This document shows positions 34,921 to 42,203 of a stretch of DNA of 64,000 bases, in pieces. The position numbers and the translations under genes were made by a program. Every line of letters starts with the position of its first letter. Position 1 is the stretch's first letter. Below the pieces are notes generated by a model. That model was not told the origin of the DNA. It did not search any database and was given only the letters and a program-made list of their open reading frames with translations. The DNA comes from Pseudothioclava sp033100795 (GTDB taxonomy: Bacteria; Pseudomonadota; Alphaproteobacteria; Rhodobacterales; Rhodobacteraceae): positions 124,001 through 188,000 of the forward strand of contig NZ_JAWLVI010000001.1 of the NCBI RefSeq assembly GCF_033100795.1. Reading direction: 5' to 3'.

Positions 34921-34949
34921 GTCTCCGTTCTCCGGAGACTGGGTCTCCG
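34921..34949 (-). promoter_or_regulatory. alternative hairpins covering the Shine-Dalgarno of the TnsA-like gene
   Basis: On the + strand TCTCCG occurs three times (34922, 34929, 34944). CGGAGAC at 34933-34939 can pair either with GTCTCCG at 34921-34927 or with GTCTCCG at 34943-34949; the two foldings exclude each other. On the - strand the inner arm contains the GGAGA that serves as ribosome-binding site for the gene starting at 34917. This layout could switch translation on and off. The regulation itself is inferred. Confidence 0.4.
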
Positions 34950-34991
34950 AAGTTGCATTTACTGTTTCGGGGTGCGGAGCTCGCTTGCCAG

Positions 34992-35042
34992 GACCATTTT
35001 TGGTCTCTAGGGTGACAAGTAACTACCGGGTGCTTCGCACCC
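34992..35042 (+). repeat. two further short hairpins in the leader region
   Basis: GACCA (34992-34996) pairs with TGGTC (35001-35005) around TTTT. GGGTGC (35028-35033) pairs with GCACCC (35037-35042) around TTC. With the neighbouring inverted repeats they form a 160-bp run of hairpins. Confidence 0.45.
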
Positions 35043-35052
35043 CAACTCTGGG

Positions 35053-35080
35053 CGCGCGCCGCATTTGGCGCGCGTTTTTT
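35053..35080 (+). terminator. strong rho-independent terminator without an upstream + strand gene
   Basis: CGCGCGCC (35053-35060) pairs perfectly with GGCGCGCG (35067-35074), followed by six T. It ends transcripts running rightwards, yet no + strand gene lies between the IS and this site. It may close a small RNA made from 34.92-35.08 kb or shield the toxin-antitoxin genes from IS read-through. Confidence 0.75.
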
Positions 35081-35214
35081 CTTGACCCCGCTTTTCTTCG
35101 TTGCGTGATCGCGACTGACCATAATTTCGGGCATTCAGATGAAAACCCAAAGTGAAAAAAATCACGGCGTCCTTCTCGATCATAGATTGGTTTTAGTTAA
35201 CCATTTGTTTTATA

Positions 35215-35376
35215 TGCGAAAAATGTATTGATTTTGCGAAAAAAGAGTTGTGGATAACCTATTTTGAGGAGCTGGAATGGGCGAGGGGTAGCATGGCTTT
35301 CGCCTTTTGATCGCGCCAGGGAAGGGGGATATTCTATCGGAATTCCCGCAGGTGCTGGCTGCGATTTTGCGAAAAA
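35215..35376 (+). repeat. AT-rich stretch with repeated TGCGAAAAA motif
   Basis: TGCGAAAAA occurs at 35215, 35235 and 35368. The latter two share the 13-mer ATTTTGCGAAAAA (35231-35243 and 35364-35376). Variants ACGAAAAA and ACGAAATTA occur further right (about 35405-35445). Base composition drops sharply here. These may be protein-binding sites, for example for the antitoxin or a transposase, or a decayed mobile-element end. Confidence 0.5.
35249..35257 (+). promoter_or_regulatory. perfect DnaA-box match
   Basis: TGTGGATAA equals the reverse complement of the consensus TTATCCACA. It lies in the AT-rich repeat region. A single box is weak evidence for an origin. No dnaA, parA or repABC gene is near. 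Confidence 0.35.
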
Positions 35377-35577
35377 TTCTCAGTCTTAAATAGCCCCAGC
35401 GGAACGAAAAAATCACATTTTCCCGCACGAAATTACCCTGGGCTTCGACATCATAACCAAACTCGCCATGGTGGGATTGGGCGTGTTCATTCTCTGGAGG
35501 TCGCATCAGAGATGACGATTTAACCTTTCCATAGAAATGTTGATGCATTATTATTCCCTCAGAAACAGGAGGGCGTC

Positions 35578-35958
35578 ATGCTGAATACTCACAGACAGGC
35601 CGCCGCTACGGATCGCGCGGCGATCCTGACCAAAGCTGCCATCCGGGCGGCTGAGAGGCTCGATATTTCCGGGCGGTTGTTGGCTGAGGTGCTAGGGGTC
35701 TCCGAGGCACAGGTTTCCCGTTTCAGAAGCGGTGCATCTTTGCTGGCGGAGCATAGCAAACCGTTCGAGCTTGCAGCGCTTCTGGTGCGCGCCTTCCGGT
35801 CGCTGGATGCGATAACGGGCGGAAATGAAAGCGTTGCGCGCGCGTGGCTTGACGCGCCCAATTCGGCTCTTGGCGCGCGCCCCGCCGAGCGGATCGCCTC
35901 TGTTCAAGGACTTGTGGATGTCGTTGCCTATCTGGACGCCCGACGCGCTCCGCTCTGA
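35578..35958 (+). CDS. MbcA/ParS/Xre-type antitoxin
   Basis: A 126-aa protein with an N-terminal Xre-like helix-turn-helix (LLAEVLGVSEAQVSRFRSGA, about residues 34-53) and a C-terminal toxin-binding MbcA/ParS/Xre domain (DAITGGNESVARAWLDAPN and ERIASVQGLVDVVAYLDARR). It should neutralise the RES protein encoded next and repress the shared promoter. AGGAGGG lies 5 nt before ATG 35578. The RES start sits inside its 3' end, a 41-nt overlap. Confidence 0.88.
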   Translation: MLNTHRQAAATDRAAILTKAAIRAAERLDISGRLLAEVLGVSEAQVSRFRSGASLLAEHSKPFELAALLVRAFRSLDAITGGNESVARAWLDAPNSALGARPAERIASVQGLVDVVAYLDARRAPL

Positions 35959-36682
35959 GACGGGGCCGCTTGAGGGGGTGGCCTGGCGGCTGGTCGAGGC
36001 GCAGCATCAGGTCTCGACACTCAAGCTTGTCGATACGCTTGGCGAGCAGGATGTGCTTGAGGCCATTCTGGAAGAGACCAAGCCGCCCGTGCCACCGGAA
36101 TGCCGACATCTTGACTACCTGCTTTCGACGCCGTTTCGCTACCGGCCTTATCCCTATGGGTCGCGATTTCGTCGCGCGGGGATGACGCCGGGGGTTTGGT
36201 ATGGGGCAGGGAAGCCCGAGACGGCGGTCGCCGAAATGGTCTTCTATCGCTTCCTCTTTTATGCGGAAAGCCCGACAACGCCCTTTCCGGATGGTGTGGC
36301 GGAATACACGGCATTCGCGGTCGATCTGGTGTGCCCCGTTGCGCTGGATCTGACCACTGGAGCCCTGAAGCAGGATGCGGCCCGATGGCGCCACCCGACC
36401 GACTATGGCGCCTGTCAGAGCCTCGCCGATGCCGCCCGTGAAATCGGAGTGGAGGCGATCCGTTACGCCTCTGTGCGCGATCCGGCGGGGGCGGCGAATG
36501 TGGCTGTCCTGACCTGCCGTGCCTTTCAAAGCCCCGCGCCGGTTTCACTCCAGACCTGGCGTATCCGTATCAATCGGACCGGAGCGCAGGCCATTCGCGA
36601 GTATCCGCGTCTTGGGGTCGAGTTTCCGCCCGGGGCGTTTGCGGATGATCCTCGCATTGCGGGCATTGTATGGGAGAGGTAG
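35918..36682 (+). CDS. RES-domain toxin, NAD+-degrading type
   Basis: A 254-aa RES-family protein. Characterised members (for example MbcT) destroy NAD+ by phosphorolysis or hydrolysis. Here the RES core spans about residues 45-235. GVWYGAGKPETAVAEM near 90 has the Tyr and Glu of the active site, and AIRYASVRDPAGAAN near 180 the conserved Arg/Ser region. It is longer than the ~160-190 aa of compact RES toxins, with an N-terminal extension that includes the VAWRLVEAQHQVST segment. ATG 35918 is chosen because AAGGA lies 8 nt upstream. A metallophosphoesterase follows after 39 nt. Confidence 0.85.
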   Translation: MSLPIWTPDALRSETGPLEGVAWRLVEAQHQVSTLKLVDTLGEQDVLEAILEETKPPVPPECRHLDYLLSTPFRYRPYPYGSRFRRAGMTPGVWYGAGKPETAVAEMVFYRFLFYAESPTTPFPDGVAEYTAFAVDLVCPVALDLTTGALKQDAARWRHPTDYGACQSLADAAREIGVEAIRYASVRDPAGAANVAVLTCRAFQSPAPVSLQTWRIRINRTGAQAIREYPRLGVEFPPGAFADDPRIAGIVWER

Positions 36683-36721
36683 CTGTTAGGCTTTCCTGAT
36701 CTACTTGGATAATGAGCCCCC

Positions 36722-37507
36722 ATGCCGAAAATCCTGATCCTTGCGGACCTGCATCACGACTTCTGGCAAGAGGCAAGAAAGGACCCGCTGGCGAACGCGG
36801 ATTTCTCGGGGGTTGATCTTCTGCTGATCGCGGGCGACCTGAGCAACAAGGCCCATGTGCGCTGGAAATATGCGCTGGCGAGCATTGGCCGGCACATCGA
36901 CCTCTCGAAGGTCTGCCTCTTTCCGGGCAATCACGACTATTACGACGGGCGGCTGGACCGCGAGGATAAGCTCGAGGCCATCGCGCAGGGGATGGGCGCC
37001 CGCTTTGTGCAACAGCGCGAGATCGTCCTCGGCCGCACGCGGCTCCTGTGCTGCACGCTCTGGACCGACATGATGCTCGGCGGCAATCGCGGGCGCAACG
37101 GCGCCGGGGCGATGGAGCGGATGAATGACTACCGCTGCATCCGCGTCGAGCGCGAGCATTACCGCAAGCTCCGGCCGCATCACACGACCGAGGTTCACGC
37201 GCAGCACCTTGGCTGGCTGGACGAGCGCCTGAGCACGCCGTTCGATGGCCGCACGATCGTGGTCACGCATCACGCACCACACCCGATGAGCCTCGCGCCC
37301 GATGCCGAGGTCGGCGCGGCCTATGCCTCGGATCTGACCGCCTTGATCGAGCATCATCAGCCCGCGCACTGGTTCTTTGGCCATACGCATAATGAGGCGT
37401 CATTCCGGATCGGGCAGACGCAGCTGACGAATGTCTCGGTGGGCTACCCTCAAGATTGGGTGCACGCGCCTCGGCTGGATACTTCGTGGCGGGGGTATAT
37501 CGGGTAG
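36722..37507 (+). CDS. calcineurin-like metallophosphoesterase
   Basis: A 261-aa protein with the complete dimetal set: D-x-H (LADLHHD, residue ~8), GD (AGDLSN, ~40), GNHD (PGNHDYY, ~70), a later H (VTHHAPH, ~180) and GHTH (~220). Members cleave phosphodi- or monoesters, including nucleotides and nucleic acids; the substrate here is not evident. It starts 39 nt after the RES toxin on the same strand, so it may be the third gene of the toxin-antitoxin operon, perhaps processing NAD+ breakdown products. That link is inference. Confidence 0.87.
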   Translation: MPKILILADLHHDFWQEARKDPLANADFSGVDLLLIAGDLSNKAHVRWKYALASIGRHIDLSKVCLFPGNHDYYDGRLDREDKLEAIAQGMGARFVQQREIVLGRTRLLCCTLWTDMMLGGNRGRNGAGAMERMNDYRCIRVEREHYRKLRPHHTTEVHAQHLGWLDERLSTPFDGRTIVVTHHAPHPMSLAPDAEVGAAYASDLTALIEHHQPAHWFFGHTHNEASFRIGQTQLTNVSVGYPQDWVHAPRLDTSWRGYIG

Positions 37508-37600
37508 GAGGAGCCGAACGCTGTTGCGACCAATCAACCCGTATCGACGCCTGACAAACCGGTTGCTTTGGCGCAGAATGCCCTCGAAAGGGGAGGCCCG

Positions 37601-37837
37601 ATGTCGACTGACACTCTTGCCGTAATCATAGGCTGCGCCGTCGGCGCGGGCCTGATGGTTGTGACATTGATCGGAGCGAGGCAGATCAACAGAGCGCCGA
37701 CCCCGGATATCGCGAAATCGCTTGAAGACCTGAAGGACGCGCCAGTTGAAGCCCTGCGCAAAATGCAGGCCGGTCCGAAACGGCGTTCGTCAGGCCATCG
37801 CACCAGAGGAGGGCGGAAGTCGGTCGCCCTAGATTAG
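37601..37837 (+). CDS. hypothetical small single-helix membrane protein
   Basis: A 78-aa protein with one membrane helix (about residues 5-26, LAVIIGCAVGAGLMVVTLIG) and a basic, disordered tail rich in Lys/Arg. GGGGAGG lies just upstream of ATG 37601, supporting translation. No family is recognised. It follows the metallophosphoesterase by 93 bp. Confidence 0.55.
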   Translation: MSTDTLAVIIGCAVGAGLMVVTLIGARQINRAPTPDIAKSLEDLKDAPVEALRKMQAGPKRRSSGHRTRGGRKSVALD

Positions 37838-37991
37838 CATGACGAGTTTGCAAAAATAGATTTGATCGCCAGGCGGCGGAAAACCTGCGCCAAGCCGCGC
37901 CGCTCCCTTGATTGAAAAGCATCACCAACCGCGCTGAAACCTTTCGGAGTTCCGATAGATTTCCTTCACCAGAGAATTGGAGGAGGTTTCT

Positions 37992-39161
37992 ATGCCCAAG
38001 ATGGGGATTGCGATTATCGGGGCGGGAATGATCGGGGCGGCGCATGCCTCAGCCTATCGACAGTTTGCCCATCGCTTTTCAGGTGGCGCTCTTAGGCTGC
38101 GCACGGTTTGCGATATGAATCCGAAGCTCGCGCAGGATCTGGCCGATAAATTCGGCTTTGAGGGTGTTTCCAGTTCGTGGGAGGAGGTCCTCGCTGATCC
38201 CGAAGTAGGAGTGGTTTCGGTCTGCTTGCCAAATATGCTTCATACTGAAGTGACGATGAGGGCGCTGGCAGCAGGCAAGCATGTGCTTTGCGAGAAGCCG
38301 CTGGCGCTGAATGCGGATGATGCACGGCCTGTCCACGAGGCCGCTCGCGCGGCCGACTGTATTTCGGGGACGGTGTTCAACTACCGCCGTATTCCGGCAC
38401 TTGCGCAGATCAAGCAACGGATTGCCGCCGGAGATCTGGGGAAGCCTGTCCAGATTTCGGTGTTGTTCCAGTGTGACTATGCAGCCGATCCGCTTTTGCC
38501 CTACTCGTGGCGCTACAAGTTCGACAAGGCAGGGCCGGGGGCGCTTTTGGATCTGGGAACGCATGCGGTTGATGCAATGCGCTTTCTGTTCGGCGATGTT
38601 GCCGAGGTCGTGGGGGCTGCCTCGACGATTTCGATTGGCGAGCGATATCTGCCCCTTGGGACGGCGGTGGGGCACGGTCATGTCGAGCTGTCGAAGAAAA
38701 AAGAGAAGGTCGACAATGACGATGTGATGTCGGGCCTAGTGCGTTTTGCAAATGGGGCGCAGGGATATGTGTCGGCCAGCCGGGTAGCCGTGGGCTCGGG
38801 AAACCGTCTGGCCATCGAAGTGCATGGCACCAAAGGGACGGCACGGTTTTCGACCGAACAGCCCTCACATTACGAAATTGCGCTGATGGATGGGACAGGG
38901 CCTGCGAATTTTGCGCGCGTTCCTAACCGGCCTTCCTCGCCGTCGGTTGGGGCACTGGCTGCCGTGCCGCACGACTTGGTCTCGATCGGCTATGCCGAGG
39001 TGTTCGGTTTTATGATCCACGAATTCCTGAGCGCAATCGACGCGGGCAAGCCGTTCGAGAATGGCTCGATCGAAGATGGATATCGTGCGGCACAAGTCTT
39101 GGATGCGATCCAGCAAGCGAGCGTGATCAATGCGCCAGTGCGGATCAACTGGCAGGATTGA
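37992..39161 (+). CDS. Gfo/Idh/MocA family oxidoreductase
   Basis: A 389-aa NAD(P)-dependent sugar or cyclitol dehydrogenase. The N-terminal Rossmann motif is AIIGAGMIGAAHA. The family EKP catalytic motif is HVLCEKPLAL near residue 100. GGTH-like GTHAVDAMRFLFGD lies near 185 in the C-terminal domain. The substrate is unknown; family members act on inositols, glucose, xylose and amino sugars. ATG 37992 has GGAGGA upstream. Convergent with a second Gfo/Idh gene, with a shared terminator between. Confidence 0.85.
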   Translation: MPKMGIAIIGAGMIGAAHASAYRQFAHRFSGGALRLRTVCDMNPKLAQDLADKFGFEGVSSSWEEVLADPEVGVVSVCLPNMLHTEVTMRALAAGKHVLCEKPLALNADDARPVHEAARAADCISGTVFNYRRIPALAQIKQRIAAGDLGKPVQISVLFQCDYAADPLLPYSWRYKFDKAGPGALLDLGTHAVDAMRFLFGDVAEVVGAASTISIGERYLPLGTAVGHGHVELSKKKEKVDNDDVMSGLVRFANGAQGYVSASRVAVGSGNRLAIEVHGTKGTARFSTEQPSHYEIALMDGTGPANFARVPNRPSSPSVGALAAVPHDLVSIGYAEVFGFMIHEFLSAIDAGKPFENGSIEDGYRAAQVLDAIQQASVINAPVRINWQD

Positions 39162-39177
39162 CGCCCGGAGAAAGATA

Positions 39178-39209
39178 ATGAGAAAGGGCGCTTAGGCGCC
39201 CTTTCTCAT
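39178..39209. terminator. bidirectional terminator between convergent dehydrogenase genes
   Basis: A perfect 14-bp stem (39178-39191 with 39196-39209) with loop TTAG. It lies between two genes that end facing each other. Confidence 0.9.
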
Positions 39210-39230
39210 GTGTCACTTTGCGAGAAGAGA

Positions 39231-40220
39231 TTATAGCGCGATGCGTTGTCCGGTCTCGACCGAAGCAAGGCAGGCGTTCGCAATACGCAGCGCAATCACC
39301 CCGTCCATGCCAGTCGTCGCGGGTGCGCGATCTTCGCTGATGCAGGAAATGAACTCCACAATTTCGCCCGCATAGGAGGGCAGGTAACGCGTCATGAAGA
39401 AATTCATCAATGGCGCCGTCTGATAGCCGTCCGCAAGCCCGATGCGCAGGTTGTTCTCCAAATGGTTGGTGACGTCGACGACCCCAAGCTCTCCGTGCAC
39501 CTCGATCCGCTGATCATAACCATAGGTCGCCCGGCGTGAGTTCGTGATGACGGCCTGCTTTCCCGTCGCTGTCTGTAAGATTACTGTGACGCTGTCATAA
39601 TCACCAATTTCGGACAGCTCGGGCTTCACCAATACAGCTGCATGAGCCGAGACAAAGGCGGGTTCCTCACCCAAGAGGAAGCGAGCCATATCCAGGTCGT
39701 GGATAGTCATATCACGGAAAATCCCGCCCGAGCGCGCGGCATAGGACATATCGGGAGCGCCGGGATCGCGCGAGGTGATTGTCACCATCTCGACTTTTCC
39801 AATTTTGCCATCAGTGATGGCTTTGCGCGCGGCGGCAAAGCCCGGATCGTAACGCCGGTTGAAACCGAGCATCAGCTTGACGCCCGCCTCATGCGCGATG
39901 TCCACCACCTCTTGCGCGCGGGTGATCTCAAGATCGACAGGCTTTTCACAAAACACATGCTTGCCCGCGCGGGCGAATTTTTCGATCAGATCGGCATGCG
40001 TATCGGTGGGGGTGCAGACGAGCACTCCGTCAATCGCGGCATCGGTTGCGATTTCGTCAATGGTGGCAGCTTTGGCACCAGTGCGTGCGGCCAGAGCCGC
40101 CGCAGCCTCGGGTAGGGCGTCGGCAACGGCGACAAGCGCGGCATCGCGGCGCACAGCAATCGCGTCGGCGTGGACATTGGCGATACGTCCGGCACCAATA
40201 AGAGCAAGTTTGACAGTCAT
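39231..40220 (-). CDS. inositol 2-dehydrogenase-like Gfo/Idh/MocA protein
   Basis: A 329-aa NAD-dependent dehydrogenase. Motifs are LALIGAGRIANVHA at the N-terminus, the EKP motif in HVFCEKPVDL near residue 93 and MLGFNRRYDPGFAAAR near 120. The latter is characteristic of the IolG/myo-inositol 2-dehydrogenase group. ATG 40220 fits the family start; upstream codons belong to the remnant next door. A truncated third relative lies immediately upstream on the same strand, so this was once part of a multi-gene sugar or inositol operon. Confidence 0.82.
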   Translation of the reverse strand: MTVKLALIGAGRIANVHADAIAVRRDAALVAVADALPEAAAALAARTGAKAATIDEIATDAAIDGVLVCTPTDTHADLIEKFARAGKHVFCEKPVDLEITRAQEVVDIAHEAGVKLMLGFNRRYDPGFAAARKAITDGKIGKVEMVTITSRDPGAPDMSYAARSGGIFRDMTIHDLDMARFLLGEEPAFVSAHAAVLVKPELSEIGDYDSVTVILQTATGKQAVITNSRRATYGYDQRIEVHGELGVVDVTNHLENNLRIGLADGYQTAPLMNFFMTRYLPSYAGEIVEFISCISEDRAPATTGMDGVIALRIANACLASVETGQRIAL

Positions 40221-40221
40221 T

Positions 40222-40410
40222 TCAGGCTCCTTTGACCGTGACCCAGGTTCCGCTTTCCGCCGCTGCAAAGATGGCGTCACAAACGGCTGCGTTGGCGCGG
40301 GCATCGGCCAGATCGAAATAGGGGGCGTCCTCGCCCCGGATGGCTTTGGAAAAATTGGTGACCTCGGCCTCGTATTGATCGAGAGCCGGAAATTCGAGCG
40401 TATGGATGAA
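40222..40410 (-). pseudogene. Gfo/Idh/MocA oxidoreductase, C-terminal fragment
   Basis: Read leftwards, about 62 codons remain: LEFPALDQYEAEVTNFSKAI followed by ADARANAAVCDAIFAAAESG and a TGA at 40222-40224. This is the C-terminal end of a dehydrogenase of the same superfamily. The frame meets a stop at 40414-40416, and the homology ends where an oppositely oriented gene fragment begins. The 5' three quarters are gone. It ends 1 nt before the start codon of the intact dehydrogenase, so the pair was an operon. Confidence 0.75.
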
Positions 40411-41004
40411 CGCTCAAACCCATTCCATGAGTTCGTGGCGGGCGGAATGCTCGACATGACGCATTGCCATTACGAGCAGGCCACGGAAAAAACCACCCGC
40501 GTGACCGGTATGAGCTTTGTTCCGGCGGAGCAGTTTCGCGTCAAGCTTGAAGGCTCGGGCAAGGTTGGCGAACGCTTCGTCGGCATGGCGGGCATCCGCG
40601 ACCCCTACACGATCGCGCATGTGGATGAGGTCATCGCATGGGCGCGGCGCCAAACCGAAGAGCGCTTTGGCCCGGATGGCTGGGAATTACACTACTCTGT
40701 CTTTGGTCGCAATGGTGTGATGGGAGACATGGAGCCACTCAAAGACCAGCCAGGCCACGAGCTCTGTGTTGTCGTGCAAGGCGTCGCGCCTACCCGCGAA
40801 ATGGCGGAAGAAGTGACCATGACAGGCACCCGCCAGCTCTTTTACGCGCGGCTACCCGATGTGAAGGGCACGGCTGGCGGTGTTTCGTTTGTGCTCGACG
40901 AGGTGATGCAGGCGAGTCCGGCATATCGCTGGACGCTCAATCACACGATGGCGGTGGACGATCCGCTTGAACTGTTCCCGACCCATACCACGATGATCGG
41001 CTGA
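40402..41004 (+). pseudogene. AtuA/DUF1446 family protein, C-terminal fragment
   Basis: About 200 codons match the C-terminal half of acyclic terpene utilisation AtuA family (DUF1446) proteins, as I remember them: NPFHEFVAGGMLDMTHCHYE, EGSGKVGERFVGMAGIRDPY and ELHYSVFGRNGVMG. Intact members are about 450 aa, so the N-terminal half is missing. The reading frame happens to continue leftwards through the antisense of the dehydrogenase genes, but that part is not homologous. An ATG at 40402 could still give a shortened product. DUF4387 follows after 10 nt, its usual partner. Confidence 0.75.
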
Positions 41005-41014
41005 GGAGAGTCCC

Positions 41015-41344
41015 ATGAACACCCGCAAGAAACTCGGCGATTTGGCCAAGACGATCCGCTCGAAAAACGCCGGCACCGACAAGATCACCTTCGATGTGAT
41101 TTTCCGCGAGAAAGACACCTATGAGATGGTCAAGCGCGCCAAAGCCCTCACGCGCGAAAGCGTTTGCGCGGTGCTGGGGGTCGATCCGGCGCGGCTGACG
41201 GATTTCGTGGAATATGACCCGGCCTATGCGATTAAATTCACGATCCTGCGTGAGCGTCCCTCGGGCAGCGCCGGCCATGGCGACATCTTTGGTGCGCAGC
41301 AATATGCTCCGTTTCTGGATGTGGAGGTGGACCTGAGCGCCTAA
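41015..41344 (+). CDS. DUF4387 family protein
   Basis: A 109-aa protein of the DUF4387 family, which habitually accompanies AtuA/DUF1446 genes. Conserved stretches seen are LAKTIRSKNAG, FDVIFREKDTYEMVK and SGSAGHGDIFGAQQYAPFLD. A GAGGAGAG ribosome site precedes ATG 41015. Its partner is truncated, so its function may be lost here. The family is assumed to be a small subunit for a hydratase or isomerase-like reaction; this is not proven. Confidence 0.82.
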   Translation: MNTRKKLGDLAKTIRSKNAGTDKITFDVIFREKDTYEMVKRAKALTRESVCAVLGVDPARLTDFVEYDPAYAIKFTILRERPSGSAGHGDIFGAQQYAPFLDVEVDLSA

Positions 41345-41986
41345 GGGGGCGACTGAATTTGTGCCGTTGGGGAAGAAATGACCCAAAGGTCGCCATGCGG
41401 CACCCCCGACCGGCTAGACTGCAGGGGGTGTCACGTCAATTCGGGCATAGTTGGAACGGTGGACAACAAAGGTTTCGCATCCAGCGTTTCGACGCTGAAG
41501 GCGGAATCGCTTGATGACACCTAGGAGGTGCATACCGGCGAGGTCGTCGTTGTGCCGCGCTGCCGTCAAAATGCTGCACGATGCACGAACGGCTGGTCCA
41601 GTGAAGCCACGCTGCGGCTTGGGGCATTATGATCAATGGCCGCTCTGGGCCGGACGGAACGCTAACCCTGATCTCGGCCCTACACTTTGCAAAGCCCGCT
41701 ATCTGCGCATAGCCGCTATTGGGGCGAAGCGCAGCATTCGCGATGACGAAGTCGTTCCTGCCAGCCGTTGCGATCTGCGCGAAAGGCCGGTTCTCCATTT
41801 TGGATCAGCAATGCGACCTAAAGTGGTCTTTGCCTGGCATCTGACAGCAGGCAGGTGCGGGCGCTTTGCGTCGTCTTGAATGTCTTTCAATTACAATAAG
41901 TTGGAAACTTTTCGTGGCGCCGCGGAAAACGGATGCTGTGATTCACGGAAAAGACATGGTGTGCCTCACAACAACAGGTGCGGGGA
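41345..41986. other. 642-bp region without a recognised gene
   Basis: Short open frames on both strands lack ribosome sites, coding bias or known motifs. The sequence reads like broken coding or repeat debris (several in-frame stops, GC lower than the core). It directly follows the 3' end of the tRNA-CAT gene. I found no repeat of the tRNA 3' end here or at the left side of the accessory region. Confidence 0.5.
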
Positions 41987-42063
41987 TGGTAGGCCCGGAG
42001 GGACTCGAACCCCCAACCAAGGCGTTATGAGCGCCCTGCTCTAACCAATTGAGCTACAGGCCC
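41987..42063 (-). tRNA. tRNA with CAT anticodon (Met elongator or Ile2)
   Basis: A full cloverleaf can be folded on the - strand. The 7-bp acceptor is GGGCCTG with CGGGCCT, the D-arm contains GCTCAATTGGTTAGAGC, and the anticodon stem GGGCG/CGCCT encloses loop CTCATAA. The T-arm is GGGGGTTCGAGTCCCTC, the discriminator is A73 and CCA is encoded. Anticodon CAT can be elongator Met or, with lysidine modification, Ile2. It is not the initiator, because the anticodon stem lacks the three GC pairs in the initiator pattern. Confidence 0.93.
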
Positions 42064-42203
42064 ACCTGTTGCCGCACCGCTTCCCTATCACAGGACAGGG
42101 CGGCGTCAAGAAACCTTGGGTAGTTTGCCACTGCAGCGTTGCCCATTTTGTCCCTTTGCGCTAACGCTGCGGCGAAACGGAATCCCCATCGCGGAGAGCT
42201 GCC

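Noticed and set aside
35210..35548. 112-aa open frame on the - strand with a GAGGGA upstream
   Set aside because: It lies across the AT-rich repeat region, has no known motif and its codon use does not look coding; cannot be excluded without expression data.
39859..40401. N-terminal extension of the AtuA-like fragment
   Set aside because: This part is the antisense of two dehydrogenase sequences and continues the frame only by chance.
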